Counted from the first letter of the stretch, positions 37,421 to 51,379 are shown. The stretch is DNA of 64,000 bases from Myxococcales bacterium (GCA_016707895.1 JADJGV010000022.1:1-64000), one strand, 5' to 3'. The notes: generated from the letters alone by a model not told the origin. A program made the numbers and translations.

Positions 37421-38464
37421 ATGGGGACCAACGAGGCACGCGACCACGAGGATGGCGGAACGATCACCGTCGACCGCGCGGAGATCGCGCGCGCGCTCGC
37501 GAAGCGAAAGCCGTCGCTGGGCGAACTCGCGGCGCTCGGCGCCGAACTAGCGCTCGGGCCCGTGCAGCTCGCGGCGCTGCTCGGTGGCCGTGCCGACCTG
37601 CGGTTGACGCCGACCCAGCTCGCCAACCTCAAGGCCTCGGCGGCGGCCGCGCTCGCGGGGACCAAGGAGGCCGAGTCGGAGGATGGGACCAGCTCGGCGA
37701 GCCTGTGTGGATCCACGGGGACGCCGTCCGGCGCGAGCCCGGCCCCGACGACGGCGCCGACGGTGCCGTCGGTCACCGCCAGCCACACCGGGTTCACCGA
37801 GACCGCCGCCGGCACCACGCTCCAGACCGACACGGTCGGCGCCGGCGCCGTGACGATCCGCCGCGACGTCGAGGGGACCGTCGGGACGCGCACGATCGTC
37901 AACGCGTTCGCGCTCTCGTACAAGGGCGCCGACTCGGCGGACGCCCACTGGCTGCAGTTCATCCATCGCGAGATCATCGGCATCGACAGCGCCGGAACCG
38001 CGACGCCGTTGACCGACGCGATCACGACGTCCGGCACCCGCGGCGGTTCGTACGCGCTGACGCCCGGGGGCACCGCGACCACGTTCGGCACGCCGGGCGC
38101 GGCGAACTACAACACCGACTCGGCGTCGGCCACCGATCCGTTCTACGAGGCGGGGTTCGCCGCCAACCGCGCGGCCGGCGAGACCTCGATGTTCGACAAG
38201 CCCGCCGCGCACGGCAAGGTGAACGCCGCGTTCGCCAACGGCGCGGCGCGGGTCATCTCCCGGGCCCACTTCGACACGTTCCTCGTGCAGACCGACAAGG
38301 TCACCTACCACTCGTCGCTGACCGTCGCGTACGACTTCGCCTCGGCGACCGCGACCCCGGCACCGACCACCACGCTCCACGCGGCGGGGGCGGCGTCGGC
38401 GCTGCCGAGCACGATCCAGCAGCGCTTCCACGCGCAGTATCCGGCGTTCACCTTCATCAAGTAG
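37421..38464 (+). CDS. unknown protein, first of two tandem paralogues
   Basis: A 347-residue protein with no signal peptide and no family I recognise. The helical N-terminus (KRKPSLGELAALGAELALGPVQLAALL, 25-55) is followed by a Ser/Thr/Pro linker (about 80-115) with one cysteine (SASLCGS) and a beta-rich C-terminal region (NAFALSYKGADSADAHWLQFIHREIIG, RAHFDTFLVQTDKVTYHSSLTVAYDF) ending FTFIK. The next gene encodes a close paralogue. The helix, linker and globular layout resembles a leader plus cargo domain. First gene of a six-gene operon that ends with an AAA+ ATPase. Confidence 0.72.
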   Translation: MGTNEARDHEDGGTITVDRAEIARALAKRKPSLGELAALGAELALGPVQLAALLGGRADLRLTPTQLANLKASAAAALAGTKEAESEDGTSSASLCGSTGTPSGASPAPTTAPTVPSVTASHTGFTETAAGTTLQTDTVGAGAVTIRRDVEGTVGTRTIVNAFALSYKGADSADAHWLQFIHREIIGIDSAGTATPLTDAITTSGTRGGSYALTPGGTATTFGTPGAANYNTDSASATDPFYEAGFAANRAAGETSMFDKPAAHGKVNAAFANGAARVISRAHFDTFLVQTDKVTYHSSLTVAYDFASATATPAPTTTLHAAGAASALPSTIQQRFHAQYPAFTFIK

Positions 38465-38477
38465 CCGTGAGGACCTC

Positions 38478-39530
38478 ATGCCTGGCGATCATCCGACCGC
38501 TGCCGACGACCACGACGACGCGGGCCTGATCACCGTCTCCCGCGGCGACATCTCGCGGGCGCTGTCCAAGCGCAAGCCGTCGCTCAGCGAGCTGGCGACG
38601 CTCGGCGCCGAGCTGGCGCTCGGGCCGCTGCAGCTCGCGGCGCTGCTCGGCGGCAAGGCCGATCTGCGGTTGACCCAGGAGCAGGCCGACAACCTCCGGG
38701 CGTCGGCCGCGTCGGCCGTGGCCGGCACCAACGAGGCCGCGTCCGACGACGTCACCCAGTCGGCGAGCCTGTGCGGTTCGTCGGGCACGCCCTCGGGCGG
38801 GAGCCCGACGCCGACGCCGGCGCCGAAGGTGGCGTCGGTGACGACGACCAGCAGCGCGTTCAGCGAGACCGACGCCGGCACGACGATGAAGTCCGACACC
38901 GTGGGCTCGGGCACGGTCGCGATCCGGCGCGACGTCAAGGGCAACGTCGGGACGCGCGCGATCGTCAACGCCTTCGCCCTGACGTACAAGGGCAGCGACT
39001 CCGCCGACGCCCACTGGCTGCAGTTCATCCACCGCGAGATCATCGGCATCGACAGCGCCGGCACCGCCACGCCGCTGGTGCAGGCGATCACGTCATCGGG
39101 CACGCGCGGCGGCAGCTACGACCTCACCCAGGGCGGCGACGCCACGAAGTTCGGCACGCCGGTCGAGGCCAACTACAACACCGACACGACGTCGTCGACC
39201 GACCCGTTCTACGAGGCCGGCGGCGCCAACAACCGCAGCGCCGGCGAGACGACGATCTTCGACAAGCCCAGCGCCCACGCCGCGGTCCAGACCGCGTTCG
39301 CCAACGGCGCGGTGCGGGTCATCTCGCGCGCTCACTTCGACACGTTCCTGGTGCAGACGGACAAGGTCACCTACCACTCGTCGTTGACGATGACGTACGA
39401 CATCGCGTCGGCGTCGACCACGCCCGCCCCGGTCACGGCGCTCAACTCGGCCGGCGCGGCGTCGGCGTTGCCGGGCACGATCCAGAAGCGCTTCCACGCG
39501 CAGTTCCCGACGTTCAACTTCATCAAGTAG
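38478..39530 (+). CDS. unknown protein, second tandem paralogue
   Basis: A 350-residue paralogue of the preceding protein, 13 bp downstream with TGAGGA before ATG 38478. The N-terminal block (LSELATLGAELALGPLQLAALLGG), DSADAHWLQFIHREIIGIDSAG and SRAHFDTFLVQTDKVTYHSS are nearly identical in both, while the linker and the region near residue 230 differ. Retaining two intact tandem copies suggests they form a hetero-oligomer or serve as alternative clients. Function unknown. Confidence 0.72.
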   Translation: MPGDHPTAADDHDDAGLITVSRGDISRALSKRKPSLSELATLGAELALGPLQLAALLGGKADLRLTQEQADNLRASAASAVAGTNEAASDDVTQSASLCGSSGTPSGGSPTPTPAPKVASVTTTSSAFSETDAGTTMKSDTVGSGTVAIRRDVKGNVGTRAIVNAFALTYKGSDSADAHWLQFIHREIIGIDSAGTATPLVQAITSSGTRGGSYDLTQGGDATKFGTPVEANYNTDTTSSTDPFYEAGGANNRSAGETTIFDKPSAHAAVQTAFANGAVRVISRAHFDTFLVQTDKVTYHSSLTMTYDIASASTTPAPVTALNSAGAASALPGTIQKRFHAQFPTFNFIK

Positions 39531-39573
39531 CGTCGCGCCGGCTGCGCGCGACCAGACGAGAGAGGCTCTTCGC

Positions 39574-40197
39574 ATGACGACCCACGGAACGATCACGGTC
39601 ATGGGCGTGCCGGCGCGCGGCGTCGAGGTGTACGCGGTCCGCGGCGGCAAGGTCGTCGCGGTGGCGCACAGCGATCCCGAGGGCCGGTTCGCGGTCGACG
39701 TCGACGCCGAGCAGGTACTGGCGCGCTTCGTCGAGCCGGCGGTGGGCGTCCGCGCCGCGACGCCGGGGGCGGACGGCGCGGTGCAGATCGCGGTCGAGCG
39801 CGCCGACATCGTGCGGCTGACCGGCACCCTCGCGACGCCGGCCGGGGTCACGATCGACTGGATCGACCTGTGGTTGACCCCGCGCCTCCCCGAGGTCGCG
39901 CCGCGGATCGTAGTCGCGGTCGGCACCGAGAACGCGCAGCGGCCGTGCTACTGGGCGCGGCGCCTGACCGGCGCCGGCTTCGAGCTGCGCCTGCTGCGCG
40001 GCACCTGGGCGATGTGGTTGGTGCGCGAAGAGGATGGCGGGCTCACCGCCGAGCCGCCGCTGACGCTGACCCTCGACACGCTGCTGCTGCCGAACGGCGA
40101 CGAGGCGGAGGCCCATTTCGGCGGCCGCCAGTTCGCGCTCGATCGCGACCTGCAGGTGACGGCCCGGGTGCGGGTGCGCACCGAGGATGAGCTGTGA
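39574..40197 (+). CDS. carboxypeptidase-regulatory-like domain protein
   Basis: A 207-residue protein without signal peptide. The first 55 residues (GTITVMGVPARGVEVYAV, AHSDPEGRFAVDVD) look like a carboxypeptidase-regulatory-like or transthyretin-type beta domain. The second half repeats a similar pattern (GTLATPAGVTIDWIDLWLTPRL) and is shared with the next protein (GTIAVPTGVAFDWVDLHLTPRP), so the two are related. AGAGAG lies before ATG 39574. A structural or adhesive role within the operon is plausible; nothing catalytic is visible. Confidence 0.6.
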   Translation: MTTHGTITVMGVPARGVEVYAVRGGKVVAVAHSDPEGRFAVDVDAEQVLARFVEPAVGVRAATPGADGAVQIAVERADIVRLTGTLATPAGVTIDWIDLWLTPRLPEVAPRIVVAVGTENAQRPCYWARRLTGAGFELRLLRGTWAMWLVREEDGGLTAEPPLTLTLDTLLLPNGDEAEAHFGGRQFALDRDLQVTARVRVRTEDEL

Positions 40198-40898
40198 CCC
40201 GGCGGTGGGCGGTGGTGGCGCTGGTCGCGGGGGTCGGCTGCGGGTCGCAGCCGCCGTCGGCGCCGCGGTCGGGCCGCGATGACGCGGTGGGCGCCGCGAC
40301 CGCGCGCGTCCGGGTCCGTGGCGCGGCCGCGCACGGCGACGTCCTGTGGATCGCCGACCAGGCGGTGGTGGCGACGGCCCCCCTGGCCGCCGACGGTACG
40401 TGCGGCGTGCCCGCGGTCGGTGCGGGCGCGACCGCGCTGGTGCGGATCGACGCGCCGGTGTTCGGCGTCGTCGAGGTGCCCGCCGGGCGCGCGATCGACG
40501 TCGACGTCAGCGCCGCGCAGCTCGCGACCATCCGCGGCACGATCGCGGTGCCGACCGGCGTCGCGTTCGACTGGGTCGATCTCCACCTCACGCCGCGGCC
40601 GGGGACCCTGGCGCCGCGGCTGGTGCTGGCCGACGGCACCGGCGCGGCGATGCGCAGCACCTTCGCGACCCGACGGCTGACCGAGCCCGCGTTCACCGCG
40701 GAGGTGATCGTCGGTACCTGGGAGGTGCGGCTCGACCGCGAGGTCGACGCGCCGCTGGGGTCAGGCGAGGTCACCCTCGCGACCGGCGCGGTCACCGCCG
40801 CGGGCGGTCCGGCCCTGGTCGAGAACCACGGCGGCTGGCAGGTGCCGGTCGCGGGCGACGTGGCGTTGACCATCACGCTCACGCAGCGCACCGAATGA
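40194..40898 (+). CDS. exported relative of the preceding protein, possible lipoprotein
   Basis: A 234-residue protein that starts at GTG 40194, overlapping the previous stop by 4 bp. The N-terminus RRWAVVALVAGVGC looks like a short export signal with a possible lipidated cysteine (about residue 16), although the lipobox is weak. The mature part shares the FDWVDLHLTPRPG motif and general beta layout with 39574-40197. So one of the pair is exported and the other is not. No known function. Confidence 0.6.
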   Translation: MTRRWAVVALVAGVGCGSQPPSAPRSGRDDAVGAATARVRVRGAAAHGDVLWIADQAVVATAPLAADGTCGVPAVGAGATALVRIDAPVFGVVEVPAGRAIDVDVSAAQLATIRGTIAVPTGVAFDWVDLHLTPRPGTLAPRLVLADGTGAAMRSTFATRRLTEPAFTAEVIVGTWEVRLDREVDAPLGSGEVTLATGAVTAAGGPALVENHGGWQVPVAGDVALTITLTQRTE

Positions 40899-41992
40899 AC
40901 CCCGAACGCGTCACGGCGGATCGCTGGCGGCTCTGGATCGAGGTGGTCGACCAGGGCCTGGTGCCGGAGCGGGCCCGGCTCGACGAGCTGCGCGCCGAGC
41001 GGGCGACCGTCGCGGCGCAGCTGTGGCGCGACCACCTGGTGCCGGCGCTCGGCGCGGCGTACCCGTCGTTGCTCGCGGCCGCCACGCCGGTCGACGCGCG
41101 GGTGCGGCGCGAGCTGCGGACCGTCGCCTCCGCGGCGTGGGGCCTGGCGTCGGCGATCTACGCGCTCCACGGCGACGACCCGGTGCGGCGCGACGCGGCG
41201 TGCGTGCCGGCGGTGTGGATGACGCTCGCGGCGGCCGCGGTCGATCACGTCGTCGACGACGGGCTGATCGACCCCGACGAGGTGCGCCGGCGCCTGAACC
41301 CGTGCGCGGTGCTGGCCGCGGTCACGCCCGGGGCGTCGCCGCGACCGATGCTGGCGGCGCTGCCGTACGTCGATCGCTTGCTGGCGCCGGCGCTGGGCGG
41401 GATCCAGGCCCGGATCGCGGCCGCGCGCACGCCGTTCGATCACGCGGTGGTGCGTGAGCTGCGCGTGTGCCTCGAGGCGATGATCTCGGGGCAGCTCGAG
41501 TCGCCCCGCCTGCGGATCGGCCCCCACGCCGAGCTCGACGCCATCCACGCGACGCTGCACCGGGTCAACGCGCTGACGGTCTGGGTCGCGACCTACCTGG
41601 GGCTGATCGACGCCGGCGACCTGGCGCCGCCGACGATCGCCGCGGTGCGCGACGCGACGACTCGGGTCGGCGAGATCGGGTGGATCCTGGACGCGCTGTC
41701 GGACATCCACGCCGACCTCGGCGCCGGCGTGTGGAGCCTGGTCTGGCTCGAGCTCGCGCGCGACAGCGCGGCCGACGCGCCGTGGCTGCGCTACGCGGCG
41801 GTCCGTCCCGAGGTCGCGCTCGACGCGCTGGCCGCCAGCGGCGTCATCGCCCGGCTGTTGACGCGGCTGCGGTTCGCGATCGACGAGGTCGAGCGCACCG
41901 TCGACGTCCGCCCGGGCGCGGCCGGGGCGCTGGCCGACTTTTGCCGCTACATGGTCTGGTCGTTCCTCGCGGCGCGGAGGCCGGGGACGTGA
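40895..41992 (+). CDS. all-helical protein with isoprenoid-synthase-like acidic motifs
   Basis: A 365-residue helical protein. Two acidic clusters, D117-H-V-V-D121-D122 in the first third and ILDALSDIHADLGAG (265-279) later, lie where class I isoprenoid synthases hold DDxxD and the second Asp-rich motif; the latter resembles NILRDxxED of squalene/phytoene synthases. Overall similarity is weak, so this could be fold resemblance only. ATG 40895 overlaps the previous stop, and the AAA+ gene overlaps its end, so it belongs to the operon. No isoprenoid pathway gene is nearby. Confidence 0.45.
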   Translation: MNPERVTADRWRLWIEVVDQGLVPERARLDELRAERATVAAQLWRDHLVPALGAAYPSLLAAATPVDARVRRELRTVASAAWGLASAIYALHGDDPVRRDAACVPAVWMTLAAAAVDHVVDDGLIDPDEVRRRLNPCAVLAAVTPGASPRPMLAALPYVDRLLAPALGGIQARIAAARTPFDHAVVRELRVCLEAMISGQLESPRLRIGPHAELDAIHATLHRVNALTVWVATYLGLIDAGDLAPPTIAAVRDATTRVGEIGWILDALSDIHADLGAGVWSLVWLELARDSAADAPWLRYAAVRPEVALDALAASGVIARLLTRLRFAIDEVERTVDVRPGAAGALADFCRYMVWSFLAARRPGT

Positions 41993-44022
41993 TCCACGAC
42001 GTGTTCTTCTCCGGCGCCCGCCCGGCGCCCGCGCCGGCGGCCGGCTACGCGCTGGCGGCGCACCACCTCGACGACGAGCTGCGGTTCGCCGCGGCGGCGC
42101 TGGCGCGGGCCGCGGCGCGCAGCGTCGACGACGGCGGCGGGGCGATCGCGGCCGAGGCCCAGGTGAGCGAGCTGCGCCAGCAGATCGACGCCCGGGTCGC
42201 GGCGACCGCCGCCGCCGACCAGGTGCTGCCGCTGCGCCGGATCCAGGTCCGGCTCGGGCTGACCGACCTCGAGCGCGACATGATCGCGCTGCTGGTCGCG
42301 GTCGAGGTCGAGCCGCGGCTGCTGGCGGCGCTGGCCACGCCCGGCGGCGTGCCACCGGTCGCGCTGACCGCCGCGGCGCTGCAGCGGGCGCTGACCGGCC
42401 CGGTCGTCACGGCGCAGCTGTTCGTCGCCGACCTCCTGCACCCGGTGTCGGTGCTCAGCCGCGGCGTCGTCGTGCGCGGCGACGACGGCGCGCCGCAGCT
42501 GCCGCTGGCGGCCGCGCCGCTGCGCTTGAACCGGGGCGTCCTGGCCGCGGCGCTCGGCGCCACGGCCCGCGATCCGGCGCTGGCCGGGCTGCTCGCCGAC
42601 CGATCGCCCGGCGACGCCGGGCGGCCGTCGGACGCGGACGCGCACCTCGCGGTCGCGCTGCGGCGTCGCGGCGTCGCGCTGTGGCTGAGCGGCCCGCTGG
42701 CCGATGGCCGCGAGCTGGCCGGCGCGGTCGCCGCGGTGGCTGGCCGTCCGCTGGTCGAGATCGACGCGCGGGCCCTGGCTGGCGACGGGCCGCGGGCGCG
42801 CCAGCGCGCGGTCGAGGCGATCGCGATCGACCAGGCGCTGCGCGACTGGGTCGGCCTGGTCGAGGTGACCGGCGACGACGCTGACGAGCTGGCGCCCGCG
42901 CTGCGGGCCCTGGCCGACGGTGTGAGCGGGCCGCTGATCGTGACCACCGCCGGAGACGCGGCGGCGGTGGCCCGGGTGGCGTCCGAGGCGCCGCGCCATC
43001 ACCTCGCGCGCCCGACCGCGGCCGAGCGGCGCGCGCTGTGGGAGGCCGCGCTCGAGCGGCGGGCGATGGCGCTGCCGGCGCGGCACGTGACCGAGCTGGC
43101 CGACGCGTTCCCGCTGTCGCGCGGCGAGATCGGCGACGTGGTCGCGGCGGCGGTCCGGGCCGATGACGGCGCGGCGGCGTCGCTCGAGGGCCTCCGCGCG
43201 GCGTGCATGGTGCGACAGCGCGCGCGCCTCGATCGGCTGGCCGACTTCATCCCGCCCGCGTTCGGCTGGGACGAGCTGGTGCTCGGCGAGGAGGAGCGCG
43301 AGCGGCTGCGCGAGATCGCCGCGCGCATCCGGCACCGCCACACCGTGCTGACGGTGTGGAACTTCGCGAAGAAGCTCCCGTACGGCAGCGGCACCGCGGC
43401 GCTGTTCGCGGGACCGCCCGGGACCGGCAAGACGATGGCCGCGTCGGTGCTGTCGGGCGTGTTGCGGCGCGAGCTGTATCGCATCGACCTGTCGCGGGTG
43501 GTCGACAAGTACATCGGCGAGACCGAGAAGAACCTCGGGCGGATCTTCGACGCCGCGGCCGACTCCGACGCGATGCTGCTGTTCGATGAGGCCGACAGCC
43601 TGTTCGGCAAGCGGACGCAGGTGCAGTCGAGCAATGACCGGTACGCGAACCTGGAGACCAACTACCTGCTGCAGCGGATCGAACAGCACACCGGCGTGTC
43701 GATCCTCACCACCAACCACGTCCAGCACATCGACGAGGCGTTCGCGCGGCGCATCCCGTTCCGCGTCGACTTCCCGTTCCCCGACGAGCACGCCCGCGCC
43801 GAGATCTGGCGCCGGTGCTTTCCCGATGAGGTCCCGCAGGCTGGCCTCGACTTCGCCCGGCTCGGCGCGACCTACCCGCTGTCGGGTGGTCACATCAAGT
43901 CGGCCGTGGTCCGCGCGGCGTTCATGGCGGCCGAGGCCGGTGGGCCGGTGACGCCGGCGCTGATCCGCCGGGCAGTCGCGCTCGAGTTCGAGGCGCTGGG
44001 CAAGCTCGCGCCGCCCGGCTGA
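41989..44022 (+). CDS. AAA+ ATPase, paralogue of the 9-kb ATPase
   Basis: A 677-residue AAA+ protein. An N-terminal helical domain (LGLTDLERDMIALLVAVEVEPRL, near 95), a degenerate first ATPase domain (WLSGPLADGREL, no lysine at the Walker position) and a complete second domain: Walker A GPPGTGKT 475-482, Walker B LLFDE with D533/E534, then SLFGKRTQVQ and an arginine-finger region. It shares order and motifs with 9041-10990 and with injection-system ATPases (Afp15-like). GTG start overlaps the previous gene by 4 bp after CGGAGG. As last gene of a six-gene operon it probably remodels or assembles the products encoded upstream. Confidence 0.82.
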   Translation: MIHDVFFSGARPAPAPAAGYALAAHHLDDELRFAAAALARAAARSVDDGGGAIAAEAQVSELRQQIDARVAATAAADQVLPLRRIQVRLGLTDLERDMIALLVAVEVEPRLLAALATPGGVPPVALTAAALQRALTGPVVTAQLFVADLLHPVSVLSRGVVVRGDDGAPQLPLAAAPLRLNRGVLAAALGATARDPALAGLLADRSPGDAGRPSDADAHLAVALRRRGVALWLSGPLADGRELAGAVAAVAGRPLVEIDARALAGDGPRARQRAVEAIAIDQALRDWVGLVEVTGDDADELAPALRALADGVSGPLIVTTAGDAAAVARVASEAPRHHLARPTAAERRALWEAALERRAMALPARHVTELADAFPLSRGEIGDVVAAAVRADDGAAASLEGLRAACMVRQRARLDRLADFIPPAFGWDELVLGEEERERLREIAARIRHRHTVLTVWNFAKKLPYGSGTAALFAGPPGTGKTMAASVLSGVLRRELYRIDLSRVVDKYIGETEKNLGRIFDAAADSDAMLLFDEADSLFGKRTQVQSSNDRYANLETNYLLQRIEQHTGVSILTTNHVQHIDEAFARRIPFRVDFPFPDEHARAEIWRRCFPDEVPQAGLDFARLGATYPLSGGHIKSAVVRAAFMAAEAGGPVTPALIRRAVALEFEALGKLAPPG

Positions 44023-44032
44023 GCTCCGCCGA

Positions 44033-46788
<2,756 letters not shown>

Positions 46789-46792
<4 letters not shown>

Positions 46793-48507
46793 GGCGTGCC
46801 TCCCAGCGCCGCGGTGATCGGGCGCCACTCGAACCGTCGGTAGCCGCGGGTGGCGAGCAGCGCGTCCATCGCGGCCGCCGCCTCGGGCTTGTCGCTGAAG
46901 TAGAAGTTGGGCTCCTCGATCGGATCGGCGCTGGTCGCGCCGAGCTCGGGCTCGAGGTACATGCGCGCCAGGATGCGCGCCGACTTGTCGTCGGCGTACG
47001 CCAGCACGGTCTCGTCGACCACCGCGACGGCCAGCGACGCGGCGACCGGCTTGCCGCTGGCGTCGGTGGTCTTGACCCGCAGCTTGACGCGATCGCGCGG
47101 GGTGTAGGTCGGCTGGTCGGTCGACAGCTCGACCCGCAGGTCGGCGCCGGCGCGGTGGTAGACGAGGCGCTCGGCCAGCGGCTCGCGGCTGGCCGAGAAC
47201 AAGGTCACCCGCGCGACGCCCTGGCCGACGACCTTGGCGTCGACGGGGAGCTCGACGACGGTGGGCTGCCCGGCGACGACGTCGAAGCCGCCGCTGCCGA
47301 GCCGGCGCTCGCGCATCACCGCCACCACCTCGAGGTGGCGCGCGGTGTTGCAGATCGCGGCGATGCGCACGACGTCGGGCGTCGTCGGGTCGACGCTGCG
47401 CAGCACGCAGCCGCCGGGCTTGCCGGCCGGCAGGTCGTAGCGCGCGGTGATGCCGACCGGCTTGGTGATCACCACCTGGTAGCGGCGGTCGGTGGCCGGG
47501 GTCAGCTCGAAGCGGCCGAGGCCGTCGTGGATCGAGCGGAACTCGGCGACGGTCTGGCCGCGCTCGTCGACCACCTTGCCCTCGACGTCGGCCGGCTTGC
47601 CGATCAGCGTCTTGGCCATGAAGTAGACCCGGCCGGGCACGCCGTCGATCAGGTCGCCGCCCTCGGGGAAGAGGCCGAGCTGCAGGCTGGTCATGACGAT
47701 CGGGATGCGCTTCTGGATCGACTCGGTGACGCCGCCGTCCTCGGCGAGGATCGTCAGCAGGCCGTCGCCGCGGGCCATCGTCGTCGGCAGCGTGAACCGC
47801 GCGGTGGCGTGGCCGGCGCGATCGGTGGTCAGCGCCAGCCGCTGCACCTCGGCGTCGTCGATCGTGACGATCGCGGTGAGCGCGCGGTTGGCGAACGGCT
47901 CGCCGGTGGCCTGCTTGATCTCGACCGCCGCCGCGACCGCGTCGCCGGCGCCGTAGGCCTTGCGCAGCAGCTCGAGGGTCTTCTGCAGCCGCGGCGCCTG
48001 GTAGGTGTTGACGATCAGCGTGCGCTCGTCGGTGGTGCCGTCGTCGGCGCGCAGCACCAGCTTGTACTCGCCGCCCTCGAGGGTGTCGGCCAGCGTCAGG
48101 TCGTTGCGGGCGACGCCGCGCTGGGCCAGCACCCGCTTGCTGGTGACGATCGCGCCGCGCGGCGACACCAGCTGGATCGTCGTGCCCACCGGCGGCCCGG
48201 CCAGCATCGTGCCGGTGGCGCGCAGATCGGCGCGGAACCAGATCGTCTCGCCGGGCTGGTACAGGGGCTTGTCGGTCTGGAGGTAGCCGCGCTTGGTCGC
48301 GGCCCGCTCGAAGTAGCTGGCGATCGCGGCGTCGAGGCCGGGCGCGCCGGCGGTGAGCGCGGCGGGCACCAGCGCGGCCAGCTGGTGGTCGGTGGGCGTC
48401 GTGGCGATCGAGATCGGGGCGCGCTGGGGGGGGGGCGACGACGTCGCCGTGCCTCCTCCGCCGCAGCCGATCGCGACCGCCAGCATGAGCGGCGGCAGGT
48501 TCCTCAT
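46789..48507 (-). CDS. alpha-2-macroglobulin N-terminal half, lipoprotein
   Basis: A 572-residue lipoprotein (signal MRNLPPLMLAVAIGC). The MG2 signature YLQTDKPLYQPGETIWFRADL (about 77-97) and following beta-sandwich domains (FPEGGDLIDGVPGRVYFMAKT, STDQPTYTPRDRVKLRVKT) correspond to MG1-MG6 of bacterial A2M. There is no thioester here; it is in the next gene. Lipidation would hold the complex at a membrane. ATG 48507 is picked over upstream frames because it starts the signal peptide. TAGATC about 35 bp upstream may be a -10. Confidence 0.8.
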
Positions 48508-48686
48508 GGCGGCAGGAACGCGCCGCGATCGCGATGGATCTAGCCTGGCGTCGGCGAAGCCGCGGCGTCGCTTCTCGGCCAAGGATCCGGGCCGCGCCGG
48601 CGTCCTACCCTGCGGCCGCCGCCGTGCGCCGGGGGCCACCGTCGACGGGCCGTGCGCCCGCCGCCTTCCTCTGTCATGCTCGCGGC

Positions 48687-48944
48687 ATGAGCAACGCGCT
48701 GGTTCGTCGTGGCGGTGGCAGCGGCATCGTGCCCGGTGTCTGCAGCCTCTTCGTGCCCGGCGTCGGTCAGCTGGTCAACGGCGAGACCGACAAGGCCATC
48801 GGGGTGTTCGCGGTGTGGGGCATCGCCGGGCTCGGCTTCCTCGGCGCCATCCCGCTGATCGGCGGCGTCGCGGCGCTGGTCGGCGTCGCCACCCACATCT
48901 ACGCGGTCGGCGACGCCTACGTGCAGGGCCGCCGCAAGCGCTGA
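48687..48944 (+). CDS. small hydrophobic membrane protein
   Basis: An 85-residue protein, mostly two hydrophobic helices separated by PLIGG, with a basic C-terminus (VQGRRKR). GQLVNGETDKAIGVFAVWG resembles TM2-like or YIP1-like small membrane proteins that carry a conserved G-Q-x-x-N-G turn. ATG 48687 has no clear ribosome binding site; TGTCATGCT lies 10 bp ahead. It sits divergent from the macroglobulin genes and convergent with pckA. Function unknown. Confidence 0.6.
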   Translation: MSNALVRRGGGSGIVPGVCSLFVPGVGQLVNGETDKAIGVFAVWGIAGLGFLGAIPLIGGVAALVGVATHIYAVGDAYVQGRRKR

Positions 48945-48946
48945 CG

Positions 48947-48973
48947 CCCACGCCGGCGGCGCGGCGGCGTGGG
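48947..48973. terminator. GC hairpin between convergent genes
   Basis: A 9-bp perfect stem CCCACGCCG with its complement around a 9-nt loop, 2 bp after the small membrane protein stop and before the pckA stop. No T run follows. Function is inferred from position. Confidence 0.4.
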
Positions 48974-49027
48974 CCGCCGCCGTCGTCGCTGCCCCGCCGC
49001 CCATCCCCGCAGGTGCCAGCCGCCGCG

Positions 49028-50614
<1,587 letters not shown>

Positions 50615-50825
50615 GGGTCCTCGTTGGGGGTGGAGAAACGTGCGGCAGGTATACACCACGGCCTGCGCGCCGGCATCGGGCCCCGGCGGTCCCGGCGGGA
50701 TCGTTTGCCGCACTGCGCAACGCCGCGAAAATCCCGCGGAAGTCGGTGCCGAACGAGCGTCGGAGATCGACTTGACTCGGCCTCGCTCGAGTCCGGCGCG
50801 TCCGCGTCCGCGGGTCCTGCTCGTA

Positions 50826-51335
50826 CTAATCCCGCGGCGGGCCGTCGTTGCGGAGCGTGTCGTCGACGAACTCCAGCACCTCGCGCACCATCGCGCCGAA
50901 GTCGTCGTAGAAGATCTGGTCGATCTGGTTGGCGGCGGGATCGAACAGCAGGACCGGGCACTCGCCGCCGTCCTCGGCGCGGCCGGTGTCGAGGCAGAAC
51001 CACTCGGCGGCGTTGGCGCCCTTGCCGACGACGATCAGGTGATCGGCGAGCTGGTTGGCGGCGCGCGCCGACAGCGTGGTCGAGACCACGTCGGTGCCGG
51101 GGTCGTCGGCCGCGAGGCCGCAGAAGTCGTGGACCACCGCCAGATCGGCGGGGATGCCCATCGCGCCGTAGCGGCGCAAGAACTCACGGTACGACGGCGG
51201 GAAGCTGGTGCCGAGGCGCTCCTCGGCGGCGGCGACGGCGTCCTCGGCCGCGGGGCCGGCGATGACGCAGCGGCGCTCGATGTCGGCCAGCCGGCGCCGC
51301 ACGCGCTCGATCAGATCGACGATGTCGGACTGCAC
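50826..51335 (-). CDS. SUKH/SMI1-KNR4 domain protein
   Basis: A 169-residue protein from GTG 51335 (GTG 51350 is also possible). AEERLGTSFPPSYREFLRRYGAMG (about 35-58) is the SMI1/KNR4 (SUKH) motif, followed by the usual acidic, aromatic second half (DHLIVVGKGANAAEWFCLDT, FYDDFGAMVREVLEFVDD). SUKH proteins often act as immunity proteins for polymorphic toxins, but no toxin gene is next to it here. It could equally be an orphan regulator. Confidence 0.75.
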   Translation of the reverse strand: MQSDIVDLIERVRRRLADIERRCVIAGPAAEDAVAAAEERLGTSFPPSYREFLRRYGAMGIPADLAVVHDFCGLAADDPGTDVVSTTLSARAANQLADHLIVVGKGANAAEWFCLDTGRAEDGGECPVLLFDPAANQIDQIFYDDFGAMVREVLEFVDDTLRNDGPPRD

Positions 51336-51379
51336 GGTCCGATTATGCACGGGCCCGGCGCCAGCGCATCCGTCGCCGG

